Assembly: GCA_937907165.1 (NCBI GenBank)
Contig: CALCUH010000126.1
Location: 1-19,497 of the forward strand
Length of the DNA: 19,497 nt
From: an uncultured Bacteroidales bacterium
GTDB taxonomy: Bacteria > Bacteroidota > Bacteroidia > Bacteroidales > Paludibacteraceae
Reading direction: 5' to 3'
Numbering within the stretch: the first letter of the stretch is position 1; each line of letters opens with the position of its first letter. Both the position numbers and the translations under genes were made by a program. Below the pieces are notes generated by a model, which searched no databases, had not been told where the DNA came from, and was given only the letters and a program-made list of their open reading frames with translations. Positions 8,026 through 15,587 of this stretch are shown piece by piece.

Positions 8026-8070
8026 GTGTGTTACCTGCTCGTTTTGGAATGCTTCGAACCGAAAAATGAT

Positions 8071-8078
8071 TATATTTG
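8071..8078 (+). promoter_or_regulatory. -7 promoter element for the DUF2867-type gene
   Basis: TATATTTG matches TAnnTTTG exactly. A TTTG occurs upstream at 8043-8046, but the 24-nt gap is longer than usual. Placing transcription initiation near 8085 means only the ATG at 8153 lies inside the transcript, which supports the shorter gene model. Confidence 0.55.
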
Positions 8079-8152
8079 CCTATGGAAATACGTCTCCCGT
8101 GTGGATGGTCCGCATAAACGAATTTGAAATAAGAAATTTAATTGTATCAACG

Positions 8153-8578
8153 ATGAAACTGATTGATAAATATATTCCTTCTGATTATTACGATGCTGTC
8201 TCTGAACGGATCAATAGGACTGAACCGCTCTCTCCGGATGATATCTTCGAACGGATGTTTTGTGAATTCCCCAAGCCGGTCGCTTGGCTGATGGATTTGA
8301 GGAATCGTTTGGTGAAACCGTTCGGATTAGAGGCGGGTGACGGCTTCCGTCGTCTCGTCGATGAAAGGAGTGGGGAGGAAATCATCCTTTGCAAGCATGA
8401 TAAGCATCTCTCTTTTTGGATCGGTATCTATTGCTCCCAACCTGACCAAGGCTGGCAGGATGCCTCTGTCACTACGGTGGTTAAATTCAATAATTTTTTT
8501 GGTAAATTATATTTCGCCGTCATTTGGATCTTCCATAAAGTGTTGGTCAAGACGCTCTTCCGTAAGGCTATTAAATAG
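8153..8578 (+). CDS. DUF2867-type protein
   Basis: A 141-residue protein with the ATG at 8153 as chosen start. Its sequence begins MKLIDKYIPSDYYDAVSERI. The C-terminal half matches my memory of DUF2867 proteins: a strand segment (HLSFWIGIYCSQ), then VTTVVKFNNFFGKLYF and a hydrophobic helical segment AVIWIFHKVLVKTLFRKAI rich in basic residues at the end. Family function is unknown. In other bacteria this domain also occurs fused to NAD(P)-binding epimerase-like proteins. The frame stays open upstream to a GTG at 7994, but that region contains the previous gene's terminator and this gene's -7 element. No terminator is evident downstream, and the HTCS gene follows with its own promoter. Confidence 0.72.
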   Translation: MKLIDKYIPSDYYDAVSERINRTEPLSPDDIFERMFCEFPKPVAWLMDLRNRLVKPFGLEAGDGFRRLVDERSGEEIILCKHDKHLSFWIGIYCSQPDQGWQDASVTTVVKFNNFFGKLYFAVIWIFHKVLVKTLFRKAIK

Positions 8579-8612
8579 TCTGATGTTGTTGTATTTAAAT
8601 TGCTTTCCCTGT

Positions 8613-8641
8613 TTTGTTTGTCGATAAATTTGTTATTTTTG
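8613..8641 (+). promoter_or_regulatory. Promoter for the HTCS gene
   Basis: TTTG at 8613-8616 and TATTTTTG at 8634-8641 (TAnnTTTG) are 17 nt apart. A second TTTG lies at 8617-8620. The predicted start of transcription is about 40 nt upstream of the GTG start codon at 8690. Confidence 0.5.
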
Positions 8642-8689
8642 TTCTATTGTATTAGAGCATATTATACTCAACCTTAATATCTTATACCA

Positions 8690-11600
8690 GTGATTAGGTA
8701 TCGTCACATATTCTCCTTGCTCCTGCTCTTCGTGGGTTCCGTGGCGCTTCGTGCCGCCTCTGTGGAGTATGGGTTCTTCGACCATTTCACCACTAAGGAT
8801 GGGCTGGTCTCTAATCGTGTGTTTTCTATTGATCAGGATGCTGACGGATTCGTGTGGATCGCTACGGATTTCGGTTTGGAGCGCTTCGACGGGCAATCGT
8901 TCAAACATCATCGCAAGGACGATTATGCGAATATGACGAGGGAGGATTTCCTTTTCGTCCACGCTTTGCCATGCGGACGTGTGGCGGCGGGCGGCTACTC
9001 TGGCTTGTATGTGGAGTATGACCCGCTGGCGGATAGCGTTTGGGCGGGTAGCATACAGGGGGGGACTTCTTTCTTCCAGGAGACGATGAATGTCTATTTC
9101 CGTGGCGACAAACAATATCTCTATACGGGTGCGGGTGTTTATACTTACGATGAACAAAATCATTGCTACGCTAATCAAAACGCACTTTACGAGGGTACAC
9201 GCAACCGCTTCACCCGCGCGATGTTTGTGGACGAATATGACCGTTATTGGTTGGGATCCATGGACTCGATGATGGTCTTCGACGCGGATGGCAAGCAGAT
9301 TTATGGTTATGTGCCGCAGGGCGACGCTTGCAGCTTCGTCCGCACGATGGTTCCGCTGAACGATTCGTTGCTTATTGTGGCGGGGCAGACTTCCGAAGTG
9401 TGGATTTTTAACGTGAAGGAGAAGTCCATCCAAGAGCCTATCGTGGTGAAGACGCCTTTCGATTGCATCACCAATATCGTCCGCGACGAGGCGAACCGTT
9501 TCTGGATCGCTACGGATGCCTTGGGTTTGTGGTATACGGATGATTTACTGAGCCCTGAACCTGCGTTCACCAACTTGGTGCCTTTCAACGCTTCGGTGGA
9601 AGAGGTGCGGAAGATTTATTGCTTGATGAAGGACTCCAAAGGTGATATCTGGTTCGGCACGCAGAGTTCGGGTGTCTGGCATTATCGTAAACATAACGCG
9701 ACGGGTATTACCTGTTCTTGGAACTTCGGCTTCCCTTCGGTGGTCTGTTCTTCGTTTCAGGATGATGGTCGCGGCGGATTGTTGGTGGGCGTGGATGGCG
9801 GCGGTCTCTTCTCGTTGGACGATAAGTTCCATGTGAAGCCTATCGCGAAGTTCCCGAATAATAACATTTCGGGTGTCGTTGCGCAGAAATCGAACGTTTG
9901 CTATGTCGCCTCTTGGGGTGGCGGCGTCTATCGCTGCGACCCGAACACGGGTGTGTTCGAACGTGAACGTTTCGACGGTGTCGCTTCTCCGTCTAACTGT
10001 TTCTTCGGTATCAAATCTGTTAACGGTTCCGACTTGGTGGCTTGCTCTTCGGGTGATGGCTACTATCGACTGAGGTCTGGTTCTTCTTCGTGGAAGAAGG
10101 TTCAGTTCCCTGACTCGCTTTCCGATCTTGATAATGGTTGGATCCTCTCTGTCTGCGCTGGCGACAAGGGGGATTTGTGGGTCCTCTCGTCCAATATGTT
10201 GTGGCGTGAGACGAATGGTAACTATGTCTTGTATGAAAGGAATACGGATACGACGGATAATCTTTTGGGTCTTATCGACATGATTTCGGACGGTGAGGGT
10301 GGCATTTTCGTCGCCACGAACCGTGGCTTGGCGCATTACCGCCCTGATTCTCCTAAGCCTGAATTGCTGGATTTCGTGCCACATGCCTATTTCCGTGACA
10401 TCACGAAGGATGACGACGGTCGTTACTGGGTGGCGGGCGACGAGGGTATCCTCTCTTTCGATTACGCGAAGCGGGAGTGTTCTCGCTTGCCTGAGAACTA
10501 CATCGACGTGAAGTCTTTCCTCTTCCAGCCTCGCTCTAGTTTCAAGGCGAAGGATGGTAAACTCTATTTCGGCACGAATGAGGGTTTCATCAGCGTGGAT
10601 CCTCTCCGTCTGTCGTTCGACACGGTGATTCCTTACCTCTCTCTTTCTCAGTTGTATCTGGGAGGGAAGAAGGTCTCTGCCTCCTCCGAATTCATGGCTG
10701 GAGTGCCTTTGTCTAAGATGGCTGAGCTGCGGCTGGCGTATGGGCAGACTGACATTGCCTTTGATGTGGATGTGATAGATTATTCGGACGCTGACCGTGT
10801 GCAGTGCCAGTATAGGTTGGTGGGCTTGCAGGAGGAGTGGCAACTGCTGCAGGCAGACCGTAAGGTGAATTTCTCTTATATTCCTACGGGCGAATATACG
10901 CTGGAGGTGAGGGCTTTCCGAACGAATGTGGCTTGCGAGGAGAAGATTGTCTCTCTCCCGCTTATCGTCTTGCCGCCTTGGTGGAACACGTGGTGGTTCT
11001 ATGCCTTGGCGGGCTTGCTTGCCCTCGTGCTCGTCTATCTTGTTTTCAAGTGGAGGATGAAACGTCTGATCGCCCAAAAGAATATGTTGAACGAGCAGGT
11101 GTCGCTCCGTACCATGGAGCTGCAGAATGCGCTGAAGGATAAGGATAGCTTGATTTCCGTAATCGGTCACGACTTGAGGAATCCTATGTTTGCGATTGTG
11201 GTCGCTTTGGAGAATTGGCTGAACAAGGAGCGGGAGATGTCGCCTGAGAGCCGGCACTCGCTGATTTCGGATGTGCGGGATTCCGCCAAGACGCTTCAGG
11301 GTGAGATGCTGAAGCTTTTGGATTGGGCGCAGTCTAAGAATGAGGACCTTGTCTGCAAACCGCAGGACTTCGATTTGTTGCCGGTGGTGGAGGATGCGGT
11401 GCAGCTGACCGCCGCTCAATTAAAACGTAAGGAAATTGTTTGTGAAAAACGTATATCGTTGGAACACAAGGCTTTCGCGGACTCTCGTATGATCAGTGCC
11501 GTGGTGCGCAACCTCTTGGGTAATGCGGTGAAATTCACGGGTCAGGGTGGAACTATCACTGTGGGCGCCTCTGAGGAGAATGGTTCTATCGTTCTCTTCG

Positions 11601-12343
11601 TGCAGGATTCGGGCGTGGGTATGGCTGAGGAGACGGTTCGTAGCCTCCTTTCTGAGGGACGTGTGGAGAGCACCGATGGAACCGATCATGAGCGCGGTAC
11701 CGGCTTGGGTCTGGTCATGTGCAAGAAATATGTCCAACTCAATGGGGGAACTTTTGATGTCGCCAGCAAAGTGGGCGAAGGCACACGCTTCACCATTACC
11801 TTGCCTGCCTCTGAGGCGAAGGTGGTCTTCGAGGAGGATGTGAAGCGAACTCTCTCCGATAAGAGCGAGGAGACTCGTGAGTGTTTGGCTGATAATGTGA
11901 TTCTGATGGTGGATGATAATCCGCTTATCTGCGAGAATATGAAGACTTTGCTCTCCGATTTCTGTGAGGTCTTGGTGGCTCACGATGGTCAGGCGGCGTT
12001 GGATGTGGTGAGGGATAATGATGTGGACCTGATTTTGAGCGACGTGGATATGCCTGTCATGAACGGTATCGAGATGTGCGTCAAGTTGCAGGGCGACGAG
12101 CTCTTCTCCCACATACCGATTCTTTTCCTTTCGGCGCGGACCGATGAGAGCGACCGCCTCTTGGGTCTTACCCAAGGTGCGATAGACTATATTCCTAAAC
12201 CGTTCAGCCAAGAGGAACTCATGGCTAAGTTGCGTAGCATATTTAAGTTACGCAAGCAGGAGCGTGCCTATTTGTTGGCGCAGTTGATGAAGCTGACCTG
12301 GGCAAGCGGGTTCAGCACCGTGATGGGGCTGGCCGCCTGGTAG
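8690..12343 (+). CDS. Hybrid two-component system sensor/regulator (HTCS), truncated after the receiver
   Basis: A single polypeptide that senses a periplasmic ligand and signals by internal phosphorelay. It starts at GTG 8690 with a signal peptide (cleavage near residue 23). The periplasmic part has about a dozen propeller-like repeats (GFVWIATDFGLERFDG, DIWFGTQSSGVWHY and others, to about 650), then a Y_Y_Y domain (about 680-757) and a membrane helix (about 768-788). The kinase has His827 in VIGHDLRN, Asn945, DSGVGM from 973 and GTGLGL from 1003. The receiver has Asp1075-Asp1076, phospho-acceptor Asp1118 and Lys1170. HTCS proteins usually end with an AraC-type HTH of about 130 residues. That is absent here: after about residue 1201 the frame reads 16 residues antisense to the neighbouring gene (LTWASGFSTVMGLAAW) and stops. 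The genuine coding part probably ends near 12275-12290. Confidence 0.9.
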   Translation: MIRYRHIFSLLLLFVGSVALRAASVEYGFFDHFTTKDGLVSNRVFSIDQDADGFVWIATDFGLERFDGQSFKHHRKDDYANMTREDFLFVHALPCGRVAAGGYSGLYVEYDPLADSVWAGSIQGGTSFFQETMNVYFRGDKQYLYTGAGVYTYDEQNHCYANQNALYEGTRNRFTRAMFVDEYDRYWLGSMDSMMVFDADGKQIYGYVPQGDACSFVRTMVPLNDSLLIVAGQTSEVWIFNVKEKSIQEPIVVKTPFDCITNIVRDEANRFWIATDALGLWYTDDLLSPEPAFTNLVPFNASVEEVRKIYCLMKDSKGDIWFGTQSSGVWHYRKHNATGITCSWNFGFPSVVCSSFQDDGRGGLLVGVDGGGLFSLDDKFHVKPIAKFPNNNISGVVAQKSNVCYVASWGGGVYRCDPNTGVFERERFDGVASPSNCFFGIKSVNGSDLVACSSGDGYYRLRSGSSSWKKVQFPDSLSDLDNGWILSVCAGDKGDLWVLSSNMLWRETNGNYVLYERNTDTTDNLLGLIDMISDGEGGIFVATNRGLAHYRPDSPKPELLDFVPHAYFRDITKDDDGRYWVAGDEGILSFDYAKRECSRLPENYIDVKSFLFQPRSSFKAKDGKLYFGTNEGFISVDPLRLSFDTVIPYLSLSQLYLGGKKVSASSEFMAGVPLSKMAELRLAYGQTDIAFDVDVIDYSDADRVQCQYRLVGLQEEWQLLQADRKVNFSYIPTGEYTLEVRAFRTNVACEEKIVSLPLIVLPPWWNTWWFYALAGLLALVLVYLVFKWRMKRLIAQKNMLNEQVSLRTMELQNALKDKDSLISVIGHDLRNPMFAIVVALENWLNKEREMSPESRHSLISDVRDSAKTLQGEMLKLLDWAQSKNEDLVCKPQDFDLLPVVEDAVQLTAAQLKRKEIVCEKRISLEHKAFADSRMISAVVRNLLGNAVKFTGQGGTITVGASEENGSIVLFVQDSGVGMAEETVRSLLSEGRVESTDGTDHERGTGLGLVMCKKYVQLNGGTFDVASKVGEGTRFTITLPASEAKVVFEEDVKRTLSDKSEETRECLADNVILMVDDNPLICENMKTLLSDFCEVLVAHDGQAALDVVRDNDVDLILSDVDMPVMNGIEMCVKLQGDELFSHIPILFLSARTDESDRLLGLTQGAIDYIPKPFSQEELMAKLRSIFKLRKQERAYLLAQLMKLTWASGFSTVMGLAAW
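12268..12300. other. Composition, strand and gene-integrity breakpoint (probable chimeric join)
   Basis: At this point the + strand HTCS loses its C-terminal domain and runs 53 nt past 12290 into antisense of the - strand beta-helix gene, whose own frame ends inside the HTCS sequence. The bases TTGGCGCAGTTGATGAAG (about 12275-12292) read plausibly in both genes: Leu-Ala-Gln-Leu-Met-Lys for the HTCS, and Phe-Ile-Asn-Cys-Ala-Asn for the reverse-strand protein. G+C shifts from about 48% (line 12001) to about 68% (line 12481). A short shared word joining two unrelated sequences is the typical signature of an assembly chimera. A genuine recombination boundary would look similar. Confidence 0.75.
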
Positions 12344-13545
12344 TTGCGCATACGGCAGTTGACACCGGTCACGACGACATATTTCGAACCGGCCACGGTC
12401 ATGAAATCGTAGGACTGGCCGAAATTGGTCAGGGCCGGGTTGTTGCCGGAGAAGCAGTCTACGTTGGTGAGCGACAGGTGGCCCTGGCCGGTCACATAGA
12501 CCGGGTGGATGTCGGATACCGTCCCGGAGGCCGACGCGTTGGCGATGATGGAGCCCTGGGAGACTTCCCAGCCCCTGTTGAAGGGGCCGTCACCGTCCTT
12601 GAAGATGCCCACGTTGACGCAGTCGAAATTGAAGTTTGTCATCTGTCCGTAGGTCGCGGCGCCCAGATAGATGCCGCCGTAGCTTCCGAATGTGAAGATG
12701 TCCATACACTGGGCGTTGTCCGTATGGTCGATACGGAAAGTATAGTTGCGCTGCTTCACCACACGGTCGATTACCGGCTTGGTATAGCCCTTGCCGAACT
12801 CCCTCTGGTTGGCGGGGTTGACGTGGCAGTGAAGGATGCGGGGTATGTCGTAGCAGTGGTCGATGGCGATGAACTGGCCGCTCAGGGGGTAGCCGTAGCA
12901 GTGCTCGAAGAGTATCTGCTCGCAGGGGCAGTCCTCCGGGGCCCGGAAATCCATCGCGAAGGTCTCTCCATAGAAAGTCAGACAGGAAAGGGTGACGCCC
13001 TGGGCTGCACGGGTGTGGGAGACCTGGATAGTGGGAGGATAGACCTTGATGCCCTCCGTGGTGTCGAAAGGCTGGTCAGGGTAGTAGAACTGGATACCGC
13101 GCAGCTGTGTGGCGGACTCCACGGTCAGGAAGGGGTTCGAGTCGTCCACGATGATGAACAGCGACCCCGTCGGCTCCCCTTTGTCGTTGACGGTGCCACG
13201 GCCCGTGGGGCCATGCACACCGACAAGGGAGACATTTTTCTTCAGAATTATACCGCTCTGTATGCGGTAGCCTCCCTCCACGGGAGTGACATACAGGGAG
13301 GCTCCGCGGCTGCTGGCCCAATCGATGGCTTTCTGCAGGTTCGTCTTGTTTGTGCCGGGAGTGTTCTCAGGCCTGACATCGAACTCCTGGATCGACACAG
13401 GCTGGCCTTCGGCATAGTTGATGATGACGGTATCCCGGAACTCGGTGCGTATCTCCTTTATGACTGTCTCCTTCTCGATCTTGGTGCAGGAGAAGGACAG
13501 CGCGAGACATGATGCGAGCAGAAGCAGTGCGGAACTCTTGTTCAT
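12268..13545 (-). CDS. Pectate-lyase-like beta-helix lipoprotein, probably clipped at its C-terminus
   Basis: A 425-residue lipoprotein. The signal sequence ends in the lipobox LSFSC with Cys20 as the lipidated residue. Residues 55-100 (FDVRPENTPGTNKTNLQKAIDWA, then LYVTPVEGGYRI, then KKNVSLVGV) match the opening of the pectate lyase superfamily domain (Pectate_lyase_3), in which a right-handed beta-helix often serves polysaccharide lyases or GH28-like hydrolases. No complete catalytic signature can be assigned from sequence, so it may degrade or only bind glycan. The last helix rung (VSFINCAN) runs into the breakpoint, and the final Lys codon and stop lie in sequence that belongs to the HTCS, so the natural C-terminus is probably missing. 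It is the last gene of the operon, 50 nt after the previous gene, with a strong hairpin just before its start codon. Confidence 0.78.
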   Translation of the reverse strand: MNKSSALLLLASCLALSFSCTKIEKETVIKEIRTEFRDTVIINYAEGQPVSIQEFDVRPENTPGTNKTNLQKAIDWASSRGASLYVTPVEGGYRIQSGIILKKNVSLVGVHGPTGRGTVNDKGEPTGSLFIIVDDSNPFLTVESATQLRGIQFYYPDQPFDTTEGIKVYPPTIQVSHTRAAQGVTLSCLTFYGETFAMDFRAPEDCPCEQILFEHCYGYPLSGQFIAIDHCYDIPRILHCHVNPANQREFGKGYTKPVIDRVVKQRNYTFRIDHTDNAQCMDIFTFGSYGGIYLGAATYGQMTNFNFDCVNVGIFKDGDGPFNRGWEVSQGSIIANASASGTVSDIHPVYVTGQGHLSLTNVDCFSGNNPALTNFGQSYDFMTVAGSKYVVVTGVNCRMRNYQAASPITVLNPLAQVSFINCANK

Positions 13546-13549
13546 AATT

Positions 13550-13577
13550 AAAAAAGGGCCCGGCGGACGCCGGGTCC
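13550..13577 (-). terminator. Intrinsic terminator/attenuator directly before the beta-helix gene
   Basis: Read on the - strand, GGACCCGGC pairs with GCCGGGCCC (13577-13569 with 13564-13556) in a 9-bp GC-rich stem (one mismatch-tolerant G-U type pair in one orientation) around a 4-nt loop, followed by six U (13555-13550). Only four bases then separate the U-run from the ATG at 13545-13543. It lies after the stop of the upstream Ig-domain gene, so it can terminate the operon transcript there. There is no room for a promoter between the U-run and the start codon, so the downstream gene must rely on read-through or on a promoter upstream of the hairpin. Confidence 0.75.
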
Positions 13578-13595
13578 GACAGTTAGGGATATCGA

Positions 13596-15545
13596 TTAAA
13601 GTTTCACGAACCTGATGTCATCGATCTTGTAGGTGTAGGGCTTTGCAGGAGCGCCCTGAGGAGTGAACACTGCACGGAAGTAGTTGAACTTGCGGATGTC
13701 ACGCTTCGAAGTGGCGCTGACATCTCCGGCAGCCTCGCTGAACTTGAGGGTGATCTTGTTCCAGCCTGTCTGGAAGCTGATGTCACCGGGAACCTTGGCC
13801 CAAGAGTAGTTGTGCTGGTCGTTGATGAGCTCGCTGCTGAGTTCGAACACGCAGTGCATGCCGCTCTTGAATGCGTCTCCGTCGCTGACATAGAGCCAGA
13901 ACTCGAGACCGGAGTTGCTTTCGTCCATGTTGATGGGGAGAGCCGTCTCGAGGCCGGGCCACATTTCAAGTCTGTAGTTGGAGGTAGGACCGGCGATGAT
14001 GTGGTCGGTGACGGCGAATGAGCCCTTGCCCTCCTTCTTGTCAGCCTCGTCGAGAGAGCAGAGGAACAGGTTGTTGTCGGTCATGCGGTCGAACCACATG
14101 TCGAAGTTGTCGCAGTTGTCGAACTCGGTCCAGTCGACGATGCGGAGCTGATCGATGACAAGCTTGGCTCCGGTAACGGCGGCAGAAGGATTCTGATAGA
14201 GTCTGAAGTTGTTGATTCTCTTCAGGTTGATCTTGTTCCAAGCGGGATCGACCGCAGCGACGGCATCAAGAGGGATGACCACGTTGTTCCATCCGTTATG
14301 AACGGCCTGTTTTGCCCTGCTGTCAGCGCCGGTAGCGTTGGAGAAGATAACGGTCCAGGGTATGCGGAGGAGTTCGTTGTCAGTGGTACCGTCGCTTGAA
14401 AGTCCCAATCCGCCCTGACCGTCGAAGTTGAACTTGGTGATGTCATCGATGAAGAGCCTGATGAACAGGGCAGGATTCTTGTCGTTATATGCAGAAGCAT
14501 CGATGGAGGCATCCCAGGTCTTCTCGACAGCCTTGTAGTTCGCCACGTTGATGGTGATCTTCTGGGTTCCTGCAACATATCCTTCGCCAAGGTCGACATT
14601 GACCTTCGTTCCGTTGACCTTCTGGAGCCAACCGGAGTTGTCGGAGAGGTTTCCGATGGCAACACCATGCTGGTAGTCGGCGGGTTTCACGGTAGGAGCG
14701 AGCACAGTGACGGGGCACTCCACCTTGTTGCCGTCGGCGTCGGTGACGGTGATTACAGTCTCACCGGGAGCAACAGCGGTGAACTTGGCCGCCTCATTGC
14801 TGACCACAGCGGCATTGCCGGTCTCCCAGGTGGGAGAAACGACGTCTTCCCTGTCGGCATAAGCCTCGGGGGTGCCGTACCAGGCCTGCTGGTTCATGGC
14901 CTTTCCGCCAACCCTCATGACAGCCTTCTTGAACTTGAGGAAGATGCTCTTGGGCTCCGGCTTCACGGTAATCTTGCAGCTGGCGCTTGCAGACGCGTTG
15001 TCGACTGAAGTCACTTTGATGGTGGCCTCACCGGCAGCGACTGCGGTGATGACACCCTTATCATCCACGGATGCGATCTTGGCGTCGCTCGTCTCGAATT
15101 TGAGACTCTTGTTGGTGGCGTTCTCAGGGGTGATGGTGACCTTGTTCTCGAAAGTCTCGCCGATGTTGAGAGTCTTGTCGGCAAGTTCGAACTCGACTTT
15201 CTCCACGGGGATGGCCTTCTCGGTCACAGTGACGGTGCAGCTGGCGGAAACGCCGCTGCCATCGGTTGCAGATGCTGTGATCTTGGCGGTACCGGCCTTC
15301 ACGCCGGTCACAGTGCCGCCGTTGTCGACAGTCGCGACAGCGCTGTTGTCGGATGCCCAGCTGAGGGTCTTGTTGTCAGCGTCTGACGGATTGACAGTGG
15401 CTTCAATCTTGACGGTGCTGCCCTCGACGACCGATGCGGCGGTCTGATCGAGCTTGATGGACTGTACCTTCACGGGCACAGGCTCCTTCTTGCAAGCTGC
15501 AAAAAGAGTGACGCAGGCAAGAAGCGCAATGATTACTTTTTTCAT
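13596..15545 (-). CDS. Surface lipoprotein with Ig-like domains and two binding-type modules
   Basis: A 649-residue lipoprotein with lipobox LFAAC (Cys18) after a short Sec signal, expected at the outer membrane. Two bacterial Ig-like (BIG_2) domains occupy about residues 27-108 and 114-195, with the typical patterns NPSDADNKTLSWASDNSAVATVD and GVKAGTAKITA. A third, more divergent one spans about 200-282. These rod-like domains hold C-terminal domains away from the membrane. The rest contains two similar beta-rich modules, about 355-470 (LFIRLFIDDITKF...GWNNVVIPL...INNFRLY) and 545-649 (LEFWLYVSDGDAF...GWNKITLKF...FNYFRAVF). The same module occurs twice in the upstream lipoprotein. A surface glycan-binding role is inferred from architecture and from its position after SusCD. 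No catalytic domain was recognised. Confidence 0.82.
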   Translation of the reverse strand: MKKVIIALLACVTLFAACKKEPVPVKVQSIKLDQTAASVVEGSTVKIEATVNPSDADNKTLSWASDNSAVATVDNGGTVTGVKAGTAKITASATDGSGVSASCTVTVTEKAIPVEKVEFELADKTLNIGETFENKVTITPENATNKSLKFETSDAKIASVDDKGVITAVAAGEATIKVTSVDNASASASCKITVKPEPKSIFLKFKKAVMRVGGKAMNQQAWYGTPEAYADREDVVSPTWETGNAAVVSNEAAKFTAVAPGETVITVTDADGNKVECPVTVLAPTVKPADYQHGVAIGNLSDNSGWLQKVNGTKVNVDLGEGYVAGTQKITINVANYKAVEKTWDASIDASAYNDKNPALFIRLFIDDITKFNFDGQGGLGLSSDGTTDNELLRIPWTVIFSNATGADSRAKQAVHNGWNNVVIPLDAVAAVDPAWNKINLKRINNFRLYQNPSAAVTGAKLVIDQLRIVDWTEFDNCDNFDMWFDRMTDNNLFLCSLDEADKKEGKGSFAVTDHIIAGPTSNYRLEMWPGLETALPINMDESNSGLEFWLYVSDGDAFKSGMHCVFELSSELINDQHNYSWAKVPGDISFQTGWNKITLKFSEAAGDVSATSKRDIRKFNYFRAVFTPQGAPAKPYTYKIDDIRFVKL

Positions 15546-15587
15546 AAATGTGTGATTAGTTGGATAATGATTAAGTGTTGGAACTAT

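Noticed and set aside
7994..8152. N-terminal extension of the DUF2867-type gene from GTG 7994
   Set aside because: It lies across an intrinsic terminator and upstream of a perfect -7 element. The extension has no family-like sequence, while the part from ATG 8153 does.
9545..11419. Long 624-residue open frame on the - strand opposite the HTCS
   Set aside because: It is a shadow of the HTCS codons: very rich in Arg, His and Ile with no domain, while the + strand frame has clear propeller, Y_Y_Y and kinase motifs.
12478..13512. 344-residue open frame on the + strand opposite the beta-helix lipoprotein
   Set aside because: A GC-rich antisense shadow dominated by Val, Gly, Asp and Ala. It has no recognisable domain, and the - strand frame has a lipobox and a beta-helix domain.
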